Source of the DNA: G020353115 sp964389685
Lineage (GTDB): Bacteria > Bacteroidota > Bacteroidia > Bacteroidales > VadinHA17
Assembly (NCBI GenBank): GCA_964389685.1
Contig: CAYMFM010000034.1
Coordinates: 1-39,143, forward strand
Reading direction: 5' to 3'
DNA: 39,143 nt
A program made the translations under genes and the position numbers. This document shows, one piece after another, positions 32,464-39,143 of this stretch. The notes beneath the pieces were generated by a model that saw only the letters and a list, made by a program, of their open reading frames with translations, was not told the DNA's origin and did no database searches. Numbering within the stretch: position 1 is the stretch's first letter; each line of letters opens with the position of its first letter.

Positions 32464-32964
32464 ATGAAATCAAAACTACACCGCCGTGAATTTCTTGCCA
32501 GATGCTCCATTGCTGGACTTACAGGTTGCGGATTACTGATAAGCTCTAAAATTTCTGCGTTTGATCATTTTGCTGAATATGCAAAAGGAGAAGAAATTGA
32601 TCCGAAAAAATTGATGTGCTGCGGGTATACATGCCCGGATGATTGCCAGTTCCTGAAAGCATCCCTGGAGAATGATAGTGAATTGAAGAAAGAAGCGTAT
32701 GAACTGTGGAAAATCAAGGAACGATTTGATGTTGATTTTGATCCGGAGAAGATCTTTTGCTTTGGCTGTAAAACAGAAGACAAACCGGAAGGTGTTGTGC
32801 TCGTTAACTGCACTGTGCGCAGTTGCGTGATCGAAAAAGAGTATGATTGTTGTATCGAGTGCCTGGAACTGGAAGATTGTAATAAGGACCTCTGGTCCCG
32901 GTTTCCCGATTTTAAAAAACATGTTATCGCATTACAGAAGCAATACTTTGAACAACTCCAGTAG
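32464..32964 (+). CDS. DUF3795-like cysteine-rich protein with Tat signal
   Basis: A 166-residue protein. The N-terminus HRREFLARCSIAGLTGCGLL is a twin-arginine signal. The mature part has twelve cysteines in CCGYTCPDDC, CFGC, NCTVRSC and DCCIECLELEDC, the spacing seen in DUF3795 proteins. Those cysteines probably bind metal or form disulfides; no catalytic function is established for the family. Export by the Tat route is unusual for a short Cys-rich protein and fits a protein folded around metal in the cytoplasm first. It is separated by 207 bases from the oxidoreductase gene, so co-transcription with the amino-sugar cluster is uncertain. Confidence 0.75.
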   Translation: MKSKLHRREFLARCSIAGLTGCGLLISSKISAFDHFAEYAKGEEIDPKKLMCCGYTCPDDCQFLKASLENDSELKKEAYELWKIKERFDVDFDPEKIFCFGCKTEDKPEGVVLVNCTVRSCVIEKEYDCCIECLELEDCNKDLWSRFPDFKKHVIALQKQYFEQLQ

Positions 32965-33175
32965 TCATCCTGCAAATGAAATCAGCCTTTTGGCAAATCC
33001 CAGACCTATAGTTTTGAATATGAGCGGATCACTAATGAAGACTAAAAGTATAATTTGGGGAAATCCGACATCCGATATTTCCATGGTATGTTAAAAAAAA
33101 AGAGTTCGAAAGAAAGAAGTTCACGAACAGCACAATATACCTGCATGTGCAGGGCTTCTTCTTTCATGGAAAAGA
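32965..33175. other. Short spacer without recognisable gene
   Basis: Only overlapping short frames are present. The palindrome CTGCATGTGCAG (33141-33152) is flanked by AAAGAAAGAAG (about 33109-33119) and CTTCTTCTTT (about 33156-33165), which could pair as a long stem. Confidence 0.4.
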
Positions 33176-33352
33176 ATGAACAGTATCATTCATCCGATCA
33201 TATTTCAGTCAGATTACTACCGGAATTTCGAATTAATAGAAGAGTTAGATGCTTCTTCCCTTGAAGAGCGGTATTTCAAAAATCAAGAGGGAGAACTTGT
33301 TGCCCGTGTTAATGGAACGCACAGTATTGTCCTCGCAGGAAAAGGGATCTAG
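33176..33352 (+). CDS. Possible 58-residue small protein or gene remnant
   Basis: An ATG-initiated frame encodes about 58 residues ending ARVNGTHSIVLAGKGI. The composition is protein-like (FELIEELDASSLEERYFKNQ), but there is no signal, domain or clear ribosome-binding site. Its last four bases overlap the 3' end of the convergent kinase gene. It may be the 3' remnant of a larger lost gene. Confidence 0.25.
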   Translation: MNSIIHPIIFQSDYYRNFELIEELDASSLEERYFKNQEGELVARVNGTHSIVLAGKGI

Positions 33353-34716
33353 AACCTTAATGTGAACACTGTCTGAATGCCCGGTTCAGAGAATGCTTCA
33401 ATGGTACCCCTGTGCATCCGCATGATCTGCCTTGCAAGGCTTAATCCGATCCCCGATCCATCTTTACGGGTGGTGTAAAATGGGATAAAGATTTTGTCCA
33501 TATCACCCGGTTCTATTCCGTCACCATTGTCTTTTACTGAGATTTCAATCCTGCCATTGCCCGGAGCAAGAGCTGTTATCTCAAGAATCGGCTTTTCTGT
33601 TTTTCGCAGGGAATAGATTGAGTTTTTAACCAGGTTAATTAAGAGCTGCTCCAACAATTTCTTGTCGGCTTCAAGGGATAAATTTCCGGGATGGATTTTT
33701 GATCGAAAGGTGATCTTGTTCGTACGGATATCTTCATCCAGCAATTTGCCAAGATCCTGGATCACTTCAGGCAATCTTACTTCCTGGAATTCCGGTTTTG
33801 GAAGGAGATTAAACTGCCGGAAATGTTTTACAAACTTTTCCAGTCCGGTACTTCTTTCTTCAATAATTTTCAATCCATCCAGCAAATCATCCATTAACTC
33901 AACGGAAACAGTAACCTGGTTCCCATCATGCAATGTATTGGATGCAATCAGTTCAATGAGGGTGTGCGTGGTGGATTTAATCGGTCCGGTTGAATTCATC
34001 ATTTCATGCGTTAAGACCCGGATAAGATTTTGCCAGGCTTCGATCTCCTTTTCATCCAGTTCATTCTTAATGTCCTGCAATGAAACAATTTTTACCTGTT
34101 CATCCCTGAATTTCAATTCAGTTGCCCGGACAGCAAGTTGTTTTAGTTCAGCTCCGTGAATCCCTTCTATTTTCAGTTTAATTAGTTTTTTTTCCGAAGG
34201 CTTCATGTTTACTATCTCCTCTGAAAAGCCTTTCTTCCTGCGGTCGAGTGAAGCCAGTGAAACGGTACCTTTCACATTAAAAAGATCTTTGGCTGCCTGG
34301 TTCAGTAATTTTACTTCTCCTTGCCGGTTGAATGATATCAATCCCACCGTAATGTGTTCTGTAATGGTTTTAAAATATTGGTTTTGTTCAATATTTTCCA
34401 GTTTGATCCTCCGGATCAGATCATTTACTTCCTGGAGGGTTTGATGAAGGCGATTAAATGACCGGGTTCTGAATCGCCTGGAAAAACGGAGGGTTGAATC
34501 TTCATTTCTCACCGACATAAAAAATGTCTGAAGATCCCGGTTAATACGGTTTGAACTTCGGATAAACAGGACTACCTGAATAGCGATCAAAGCCAATAGA
34601 TTAATGTTTATGATCACATCGTTGATCAGAATATATTCAAATGCAAGCGCGAAACAGGAAGCCGTAAGCAGGATTACACGGATAATAACATCCACATATA
34701 AGTGTCTATAGATCAT
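33349..34716 (-). CDS. Sensor histidine kinase with two TM helices and no periplasmic domain (module C)
   Basis: A 455-residue kinase with the same build as the module B enzyme. TM1 (about 8-30) and TM2 (about 33-53) are linked by only a few residues (NDV region). A cytoplasmic linker, a PAS-like domain (about 117-215), and HisKA with His237 in VLTHEMMNS follow. The ATPase domain has NLVKNSIYSL, DNGDG, FIPFYTTRKDGSG and GIGLSLARQIM. The last segment MRMHRGTIEAFSEPG is also shared. It overlaps the 3' end of the regulator gene by 11 bases, as in module B. The lack of an extracellular sensor domain suggests it senses the membrane or a membrane partner such as the divergent permease (inference). 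Confidence 0.93.
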   Translation of the reverse strand: MIYRHLYVDVIIRVILLTASCFALAFEYILINDVIININLLALIAIQVVLFIRSSNRINRDLQTFFMSVRNEDSTLRFSRRFRTRSFNRLHQTLQEVNDLIRRIKLENIEQNQYFKTITEHITVGLISFNRQGEVKLLNQAAKDLFNVKGTVSLASLDRRKKGFSEEIVNMKPSEKKLIKLKIEGIHGAELKQLAVRATELKFRDEQVKIVSLQDIKNELDEKEIEAWQNLIRVLTHEMMNSTGPIKSTTHTLIELIASNTLHDGNQVTVSVELMDDLLDGLKIIEERSTGLEKFVKHFRQFNLLPKPEFQEVRLPEVIQDLGKLLDEDIRTNKITFRSKIHPGNLSLEADKKLLEQLLINLVKNSIYSLRKTEKPILEITALAPGNGRIEISVKDNGDGIEPGDMDKIFIPFYTTRKDGSGIGLSLARQIMRMHRGTIEAFSEPGIQTVFTLRF

Positions 34717-36079
34717 ATTTTCTCATTTTTCTGTATAACGTTTGTCGGCCAATGTTCAATTCATTGGCTGTATTGCTGATATTTCCTTTGTGCCTGGTTA
34801 AAACCTGACGAATGATTTCCCGTTCATACTCCTCAATGGTTTTAGCTTTATCCGTATCAAGTATTTCTGCAGGTTGTTCCCTGAGCTGTAGATCTTCCGG
34901 TTTCAGCAGGTTGTTTTCGGTAAGGATAACTGCTTTTTCAATGGTATGTTTTAATTCCCTCACATTCCCGGGCCATCGATAATGCTTCAATGCCTCAATG
35001 GCTTCGGCATTGAAACGCAACAGGGGTTTTTCATATTTGTCTGAAAAGAGCTTTAAAAAATATTCAGCCAGCAGGGTAATGTCATCTTTTCTTTCCCGCA
35101 CGGGTGGAATATGCATGTGGATCGTTTTAATGCGGTACAGCAGGTCTTCACGGAAAAGACCTTCTTGTATCAATTGATCGATATCTTTATTGGTTGCTGA
35201 AATCAGACGTACATCAATCGACATGGTCCGGTTTGATCCGACGGGTGTAATTTCCCGGTTTTGCAGTACTGTGAGCAGCTTGGATTGCAACGAAACCGAA
35301 AGATTGCCAATCTCATCAAGAAACAGGCTACCCCCGGAAGCCATTTGCATTTTGCCCGTTCGCGTCTCTTTTGCATCCGTAAAGGCTCCTTTGATGTGGC
35401 CGAAAAGTTCGCTTTCAAACAGGTTTTCATTCAGGGTTGACAGGTCAATGGTGACAAAAACCTCCTCCGATCGTTTGGATTGCCTGTGGATCTCCCGGGC
35501 TACAAGTTCCTTGCCGGTACCATTCTCACCCGTAATCAATACATTGGCATCCGTTTTTGACACCTTTTTTATGGTGGTGAATAGTTCTTGTATTGCCCCT
35601 GTATTGCCCAGCATGCAATCAAATTGTCGCTCAATATCCGACCGCAGTAGCTTCTGTTTTTGCTGAAGCTCCCTGACTTTGGTTTTCGATCTGCGAAAGG
35701 CCACACCGGATTGCAGCGTGGATAACAGTTTTTCATTGTCCCATGGTTTCATGATGAAATCGGTTGCGCCCTCCTTGATAGCCTGAACAGCAAGCTCAAC
35801 ATCTCCATAGGCGGTAATCAGTATAACCACACTCTCCCGGTCAATACTCAAAATTCTTCGTAGCCAGTAGATCCCTTCATTGCCGGTATGAACTCCGGCA
35901 GAAAAGTTCATGTCCAGCAAAATGACATCAATATCCTTACTCTCCAGAAGAGAAGGTATCTGGTTCGGATCCTTTACGGCAAGGACCTCGTTGAACTTGT
36001 GTTTGAGATAAAGATTCAGTGAGTTAAGAACACTGGGATTGTCATCCACGATTAAAATATTGCCTGGTCGATTGCTCAT
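34706..36079 (-). CDS. NtrC-family sigma54-dependent response regulator (module C)
   Basis: The frame opens at 36118, but the ATG at 36077-36079 (MSNRPGNILIVDDNPS) starts at the receiver domain and gives 457 residues, as in modules A and B. The receiver has phospho-acceptor Asp56 (VILLDMNFSAG) and Lys in IMKPW. The AAA+ domain has Walker A GENGTGKE, loop GAFTDA in place of GAFTGA, and Walker B SLFLDE. A Fis-type HTH (GNISNTANELNIGRQTLYRK) ends the protein. It forms an operon with the overlapping kinase gene and is divergent from the permease at 36331, whose upstream region has a -24/-12 element. It presumably activates that promoter when phosphorylated. Confidence 0.95.
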   Translation of the reverse strand: MSNRPGNILIVDDNPSVLNSLNLYLKHKFNEVLAVKDPNQIPSLLESKDIDVILLDMNFSAGVHTGNEGIYWLRRILSIDRESVVILITAYGDVELAVQAIKEGATDFIMKPWDNEKLLSTLQSGVAFRRSKTKVRELQQKQKLLRSDIERQFDCMLGNTGAIQELFTTIKKVSKTDANVLITGENGTGKELVAREIHRQSKRSEEVFVTIDLSTLNENLFESELFGHIKGAFTDAKETRTGKMQMASGGSLFLDEIGNLSVSLQSKLLTVLQNREITPVGSNRTMSIDVRLISATNKDIDQLIQEGLFREDLLYRIKTIHMHIPPVRERKDDITLLAEYFLKLFSDKYEKPLLRFNAEAIEALKHYRWPGNVRELKHTIEKAVILTENNLLKPEDLQLREQPAEILDTDKAKTIEEYEREIIRQVLTRHKGNISNTANELNIGRQTLYRKMRKYDL

Positions 36080-36240
36080 GGTAAATTGTATACGTGATGA
36101 ACAAAAATAGCGAATCAAAAAACATTTTGAAAGAACACTGTATGATTATGGAACATTAACTGTGTGAAAATATACCATCCTTTCAGGCTTCCTGTTTTTA
36201 AAAAAGTGTTAATTTATTGAAATACAATAATTTATTGATT

Positions 36241-36257
36241 TAGGCATATATTTTGGA
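36241..36257 (+). promoter_or_regulatory. Candidate sigma54 -24/-12 promoter of module C permease
   Basis: AGGCAT-N5-TTTTGG-type element: GG at 36243-36244 and, ten bases later, GG at 36255-36256 in place of GC. This is the same departure from consensus as in module A. A TTATTG-N5-CAATAA inverted repeat (about 36214-36230) lies just upstream. Transcription would start near 36267, giving a leader of about 60 bases. Confidence 0.5.
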
Positions 36258-36330
36258 TTGATGACCTTAAACGTCAATCCGGGAGATCCTCTTACTTGTC
36301 AAACGGGTTGTTTTAAAAGGATCAAAAAGC

Positions 36331-38271
36331 ATGTTCATCAATTACCTTAAGGTAGCCATCAGGAACATTCTTCGAAACAGGGTTTTTTCTGTGATCAATA
36401 TTTTGGGTCTGGCCGTTAGCATGTCCATCTGTCTTCTTGTTATCAAAATGATTTTTGGTATGTACAGCATTGACCGGTTTCACGTTAACAAGAACCGCAT
36501 CTACAGGGTCATAACGTTCGAAAGCGGAGATGCATATAGTGGCTATGAACTGGCTACAACACCCGAACCACTTGCCGCTGAACTGGAAAAGCTTTCCGGT
36601 ATTGAAAAAGTGGTGAAAGTCAGAAAGGATTTTGGTGGTGATGTATTTTGGGAGGGTAAGGTTGTTCCGGTTTCCGGATTATATTCAGATCCCGTTTTTT
36701 TCGAAATATTCAGCTTTACTCTTCAAAAAGGAGATCCTGCTACTGCCCTTATGGAACCATTCTCTATAATCCTTTCTCCGGATTGGGCCGTGAAAATATT
36801 TGGTGAAACAGATCCCATGGGTGAAACCATCAGTTTGAAAAACCTGGGAGAGTTTAAAGTGACCGGTATAACTTCAGATGTCTCCGAACTGAAAACTCAT
36901 TTACAGTTTGAATGCATCGCTTCTGCTTCGACTCTTATTTCCCTTGAAAACCAGGGGATCAAATCGAAGACAATAAACAATTGGCAAAATCATTTCCGGA
37001 CATATACCTTTTTCATGCTCAAAGAGGTTGCTGATGTATCCACTATTGAAAGTGCTTTCCCGGGTATTATTGATACGTATGTACCCAAAAGTAACCGGTA
37101 TTTTGAATACCGGTTGCAGTGCTTGACCGATATTTCTCCGGGCAGGCGACTGACTAACCAGATGGGGGAACCAACGGAACCCATGATGGCTTACATACTT
37201 GCCCTGATTGCTGTGGTTTTAATCCTGACTGCCAGTTTTACCTATACTACACTGTCAGTAGCCCGGGCATTCAATCGTGCCAGGGAGGTGGGTGTTCGGA
37301 AAGTATTTGGTGCAAACAACCGACAACTGTTTGGACAATTCATTGGTGAAGCTGTTGTCCTTTCTGTAATCTCTCTCAATTTTGCTTATATCATACTGAT
37401 TTTCCTGGAACCAAGGGTTTACAGTTTTGATCCGCATATTCGAAGTGCATTCGAAATGGCAGGAACTCCTGTTTATATTTATCTATCATTTCTCCTGTTT
37501 ACTCTCATCCTGGGAATCATTACAGGTGTTTTCCCAGCTCTGTATCTTTCCCGCTTCAAACCGGTCGAAGTATTCAAGGATCTCTCCAAAATAAAACTCT
37601 TTAGCAGGACAAACCTCAGAAAAGTATTAATCGTTGTACAGTTTACGATTTCTCTCTTTTTGATTTTTGCTGTGATCATTGCGTATAAACAGGTTCAGTA
37701 TCAAAAAAGCCTGGATTTAGGATATACTGCTGATAATATACTGTGTGTTGAACTTCAGGAGATGAATTACAACATATTCAAGAATGAGATCCTTCAAAAA
37801 TCCGGAGTAGAGTCGCTTACAGCAACCGAATACCTGCCAGGTACCGGGGTGGTTTACCGGGATTTTGTGAAGTGTGAAAAATTACCCGATTCAACCGTAA
37901 TAAGTCACCTGACGGTGGATCCTGATTTTATTCGGGTGTTGAATATGGTACTCCTTGCAGGGAAGGATTTTGAAGTCACCACTGAAACGAATCCTGGCAC
38001 CCATGCCATAATAAATGAAGCTGCCCTGCGTCACTTTGAATTTGAAGACGCGAATGAAGCATTAGAATATACTCTTTCTATTGGTAAAAATACCAATATC
38101 CAGATTATAGGAGTAGTAGAAGATTTTATTATCCAGAGTGCAGATTTTGAACCCGATCCGCTGGTTATGCGCGTTATCCCCGACCGGTATAGCTATGCAT
38201 TTGTAAAAATCAACCCAGCCTACGATACAAATGAATCATCAGTTCCATTGAATCATCCTGGAAAAAATTGA
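36331..38271 (+). CDS. Orphan MacB/FtsX-type permease, 5' part of a frameshifted gene (module C)
   Basis: 646 residues covering all of the first half (TM1 with ILGLAVSMSICLLVIKM, periplasmic domain, FtsX core with FTYTTLSVARAFNRAREVG and KVFGANNRQLF). The fifth TM and most of the second periplasmic domain follow. The frame then ends at TGA 38269-38271. The sequence in frame +3 just before that stop (SIESSWKKLNPEQLF) matches the equivalent IEKVWDQFSP region of the module A permease. A one-base loss near 38225-38240 has therefore shifted the frame; frame +3 has its own TGA at 38232-38234, limiting the site. With the frame repaired the protein would be about 798 residues, the family length. Real pseudogenisation and a sequencing error both remain possible. 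Confidence 0.88.
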   Translation: MFINYLKVAIRNILRNRVFSVINILGLAVSMSICLLVIKMIFGMYSIDRFHVNKNRIYRVITFESGDAYSGYELATTPEPLAAELEKLSGIEKVVKVRKDFGGDVFWEGKVVPVSGLYSDPVFFEIFSFTLQKGDPATALMEPFSIILSPDWAVKIFGETDPMGETISLKNLGEFKVTGITSDVSELKTHLQFECIASASTLISLENQGIKSKTINNWQNHFRTYTFFMLKEVADVSTIESAFPGIIDTYVPKSNRYFEYRLQCLTDISPGRRLTNQMGEPTEPMMAYILALIAVVLILTASFTYTTLSVARAFNRAREVGVRKVFGANNRQLFGQFIGEAVVLSVISLNFAYIILIFLEPRVYSFDPHIRSAFEMAGTPVYIYLSFLLFTLILGIITGVFPALYLSRFKPVEVFKDLSKIKLFSRTNLRKVLIVVQFTISLFLIFAVIIAYKQVQYQKSLDLGYTADNILCVELQEMNYNIFKNEILQKSGVESLTATEYLPGTGVVYRDFVKCEKLPDSTVISHLTVDPDFIRVLNMVLLAGKDFEVTTETNPGTHAIINEAALRHFEFEDANEALEYTLSIGKNTNIQIIGVVEDFIIQSADFEPDPLVMRVIPDRYSYAFVKINPAYDTNESSVPLNHPGKN

Positions 38272-38726
38272 ACCCTGAACAACTCTTTCGACATCGGAAT
38301 TTTTCCGAATATATCGGAGACTATCAAAATGCAGCCATGCAGATCGTTCAAGTACTGGGTTTCATTACGTTTCTAATCCTCTTCATCTCTATTCTTGGTC
38401 TGCTTGGAATGGTTGTTTTTAACAATGAAAACAGGGTAAATGAGATTGGGATACGGAAAGTTGTGGGAGCGAATAACAAGGAAGTGCTTTGGGTGATCTC
38501 AAGAAGTTTCTTTTATATGATGTCCCTTGCTGTATTGATCGCGACACCGTTGGCATGGTTCCTTGGGAAGATGATCCTTCAGAATGCATATCACCGTGTT
38601 CCCCTTAAACCCGGCTTTTTTATCACCGGGATCCTTTTCCTGATCATTATTGGTGGCATAACCGTTCTCTCCCAAACCTGGAAAGCGGCAAACCGGAATC
38701 CTGTGGACTCGTTGAGATATGAATGA
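38268..38726 (+). CDS. 3' part of the frameshifted MacB/FtsX-type permease (module C)
   Basis: This segment encodes the last 150 or so residues of the module C permease: the end of the second periplasmic domain, FtsX helices (VLGFITFLILFISILGLLGM, then FYMMSLAVLIATPLAWFLG and IIIGGITVLS), the motif VNEIGIRKVVGANNKEV, and the tail NRNPVDSLRYE. The apparent TTG start at 38268 is not a credible start codon in context; coding similarity in this frame extends upstream to about 38238. It should be read as the continuation of 36331-38271 and not as a separate gene. Confidence 0.85.
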   Translation: MNPEQLFRHRNFSEYIGDYQNAAMQIVQVLGFITFLILFISILGLLGMVVFNNENRVNEIGIRKVVGANNKEVLWVISRSFFYMMSLAVLIATPLAWFLGKMILQNAYHRVPLKPGFFITGILFLIIIGGITVLSQTWKAANRNPVDSLRYE

Positions 38727-38730
38727 AACA

Positions 38731-38764
38731 CATTATTCTCAAGGCATTGTCACAGAGAATAATG
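38731..38764 (+). terminator. Perfect 10-bp hairpin after the module C permease
   Basis: CATTATTCTC (38731-38740) and GAGAATAATG (38755-38764) are complementary around a 14-base loop, starting four bases after the stop codon. There is no U tract. The distance from the stop is the same as for the hairpin after the symporter gene (28952). Confidence 0.5.
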
Positions 38765-39143
38765 AGTGTTGAATTCCTGCCCGTCCGGCAGGCGGGCATC
38801 CCGCCAACGGCGGGGTGAATAAGCATCCACCTTCGTTGAAGCTACAGCGGGTACAGTAGGGCATAGGGCATAAAGTATCCTACTTGTCCTTCATCTGGAA
38901 TATTCGGAGGACGAATAAGGGCAAGGAAAGGGAAAGGGTTTTATCATAAGCATGAAAAATTGTTAACTGTTAAAGGTTCTGTGCCATATGAAAGTTTACC
39001 CCCCTAGGTTAGACTTAAATGAGAAGAAAAAATTAGAATCAAAATATATAAACCGGTTCGGTTGTGCTATTAAAATCTAACTATAATAACCTCATTTTAT
39101 AACTGACTTTTAAACATTTAGCTCCGTAGGAGCGCCATATTGG
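38765..39143. repeat. Gene-free end of window with dispersed palindromes
   Basis: No gene seen. It contains CCTGCCCGTCCGGCAGGCGGGC and CCCGCCAACGGCGGG (about 38776-38816), a CCACCTTCGTTGAAGCTACAGCGGG motif (about 38828-38852, related to 20468-20495), and GCTCCGTAGGAGC (39121-39133, related to 6639-6650). Confidence 0.55.

Noticed and set aside
38261..38271. A AAA AAT slippery sequence at the end of the first module C permease frame, which would allow programmed -1 frameshifting into the next frame.
   Set aside because: Similarity to other permeases in the -1 frame already begins about 25 bases upstream of the slippery site (SIESSWKKL), so the frame was lost earlier by an indel. None of the other permeases uses frameshifting.

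Overview
The window looks like a Bacteroidota chromosome fragment, most likely from a draft or metagenome assembly because it contains a 100-N scaffold gap. The assignment rests on long orphan MacB/FtsX-type permeases ending in a TNPVDSLRYE-like tail, Tat-exported Gfo/Idh oxidoreductases, weak or absent Shine-Dalgarno sequences, and intergenic regions full of short palindromic repeats of a kind common in this phylum. This is a judgement from protein style, not from a marker gene: no rRNA, tRNA or CRISPR array was seen.

Layout. (1) 1-4479: module A, a minus-strand NtrC-type response regulator followed by a histidine kinase cut by the left edge, divergent from one orphan permease. (2) 4590-9215: an AT-rich pair (outer-membrane barrel-like protein plus S41 protease lipoprotein; the first is interrupted by an artefactual gap), a serine-hydrolase lipoprotein and a two-domain GNAT acetyltransferase. 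(3) 9995-20436: module B, the same regulator-kinase pair divergent from three tandem permeases. (4) 20437-26127: an AT-rich island with two ATPase genes. The second is a 1033-residue STAND-like protein with about 12 TPRs, four of which are essentially identical at DNA level. (5) 26128-32964: an amino-sugar catabolic cluster (Gfo/Idh oxidoreductase, SSS-family symporter, NagB-like, short NagA-like, second Gfo/Idh oxidoreductase) and a small cysteine-rich DUF3795-like Tat protein. (6) 33349-38726: module C, a third regulator-kinase pair divergent from a permease that carries a frameshift.

The main theme is the three-fold repetition of one regulatory circuit. Each circuit has a 457-residue sigma54 activator, a kinase with two membrane segments and almost no extracellular domain (the two complete kinases and the visible part of the third agree), and divergent MacB/FtsX permeases lacking any ATPase gene. 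Each permease unit is preceded by a plausible -24/-12 (sigma54) promoter, and inverted repeats that could be activator sites lie upstream in modules A and B. I infer a membrane-stress or flux-sensing circuit, analogous in logic to Bce modules of Firmicutes but with sigma54 control. The second theme is the ATPase/STAND-TPR pair, which is the best candidate for an undescribed (possibly defence) system.
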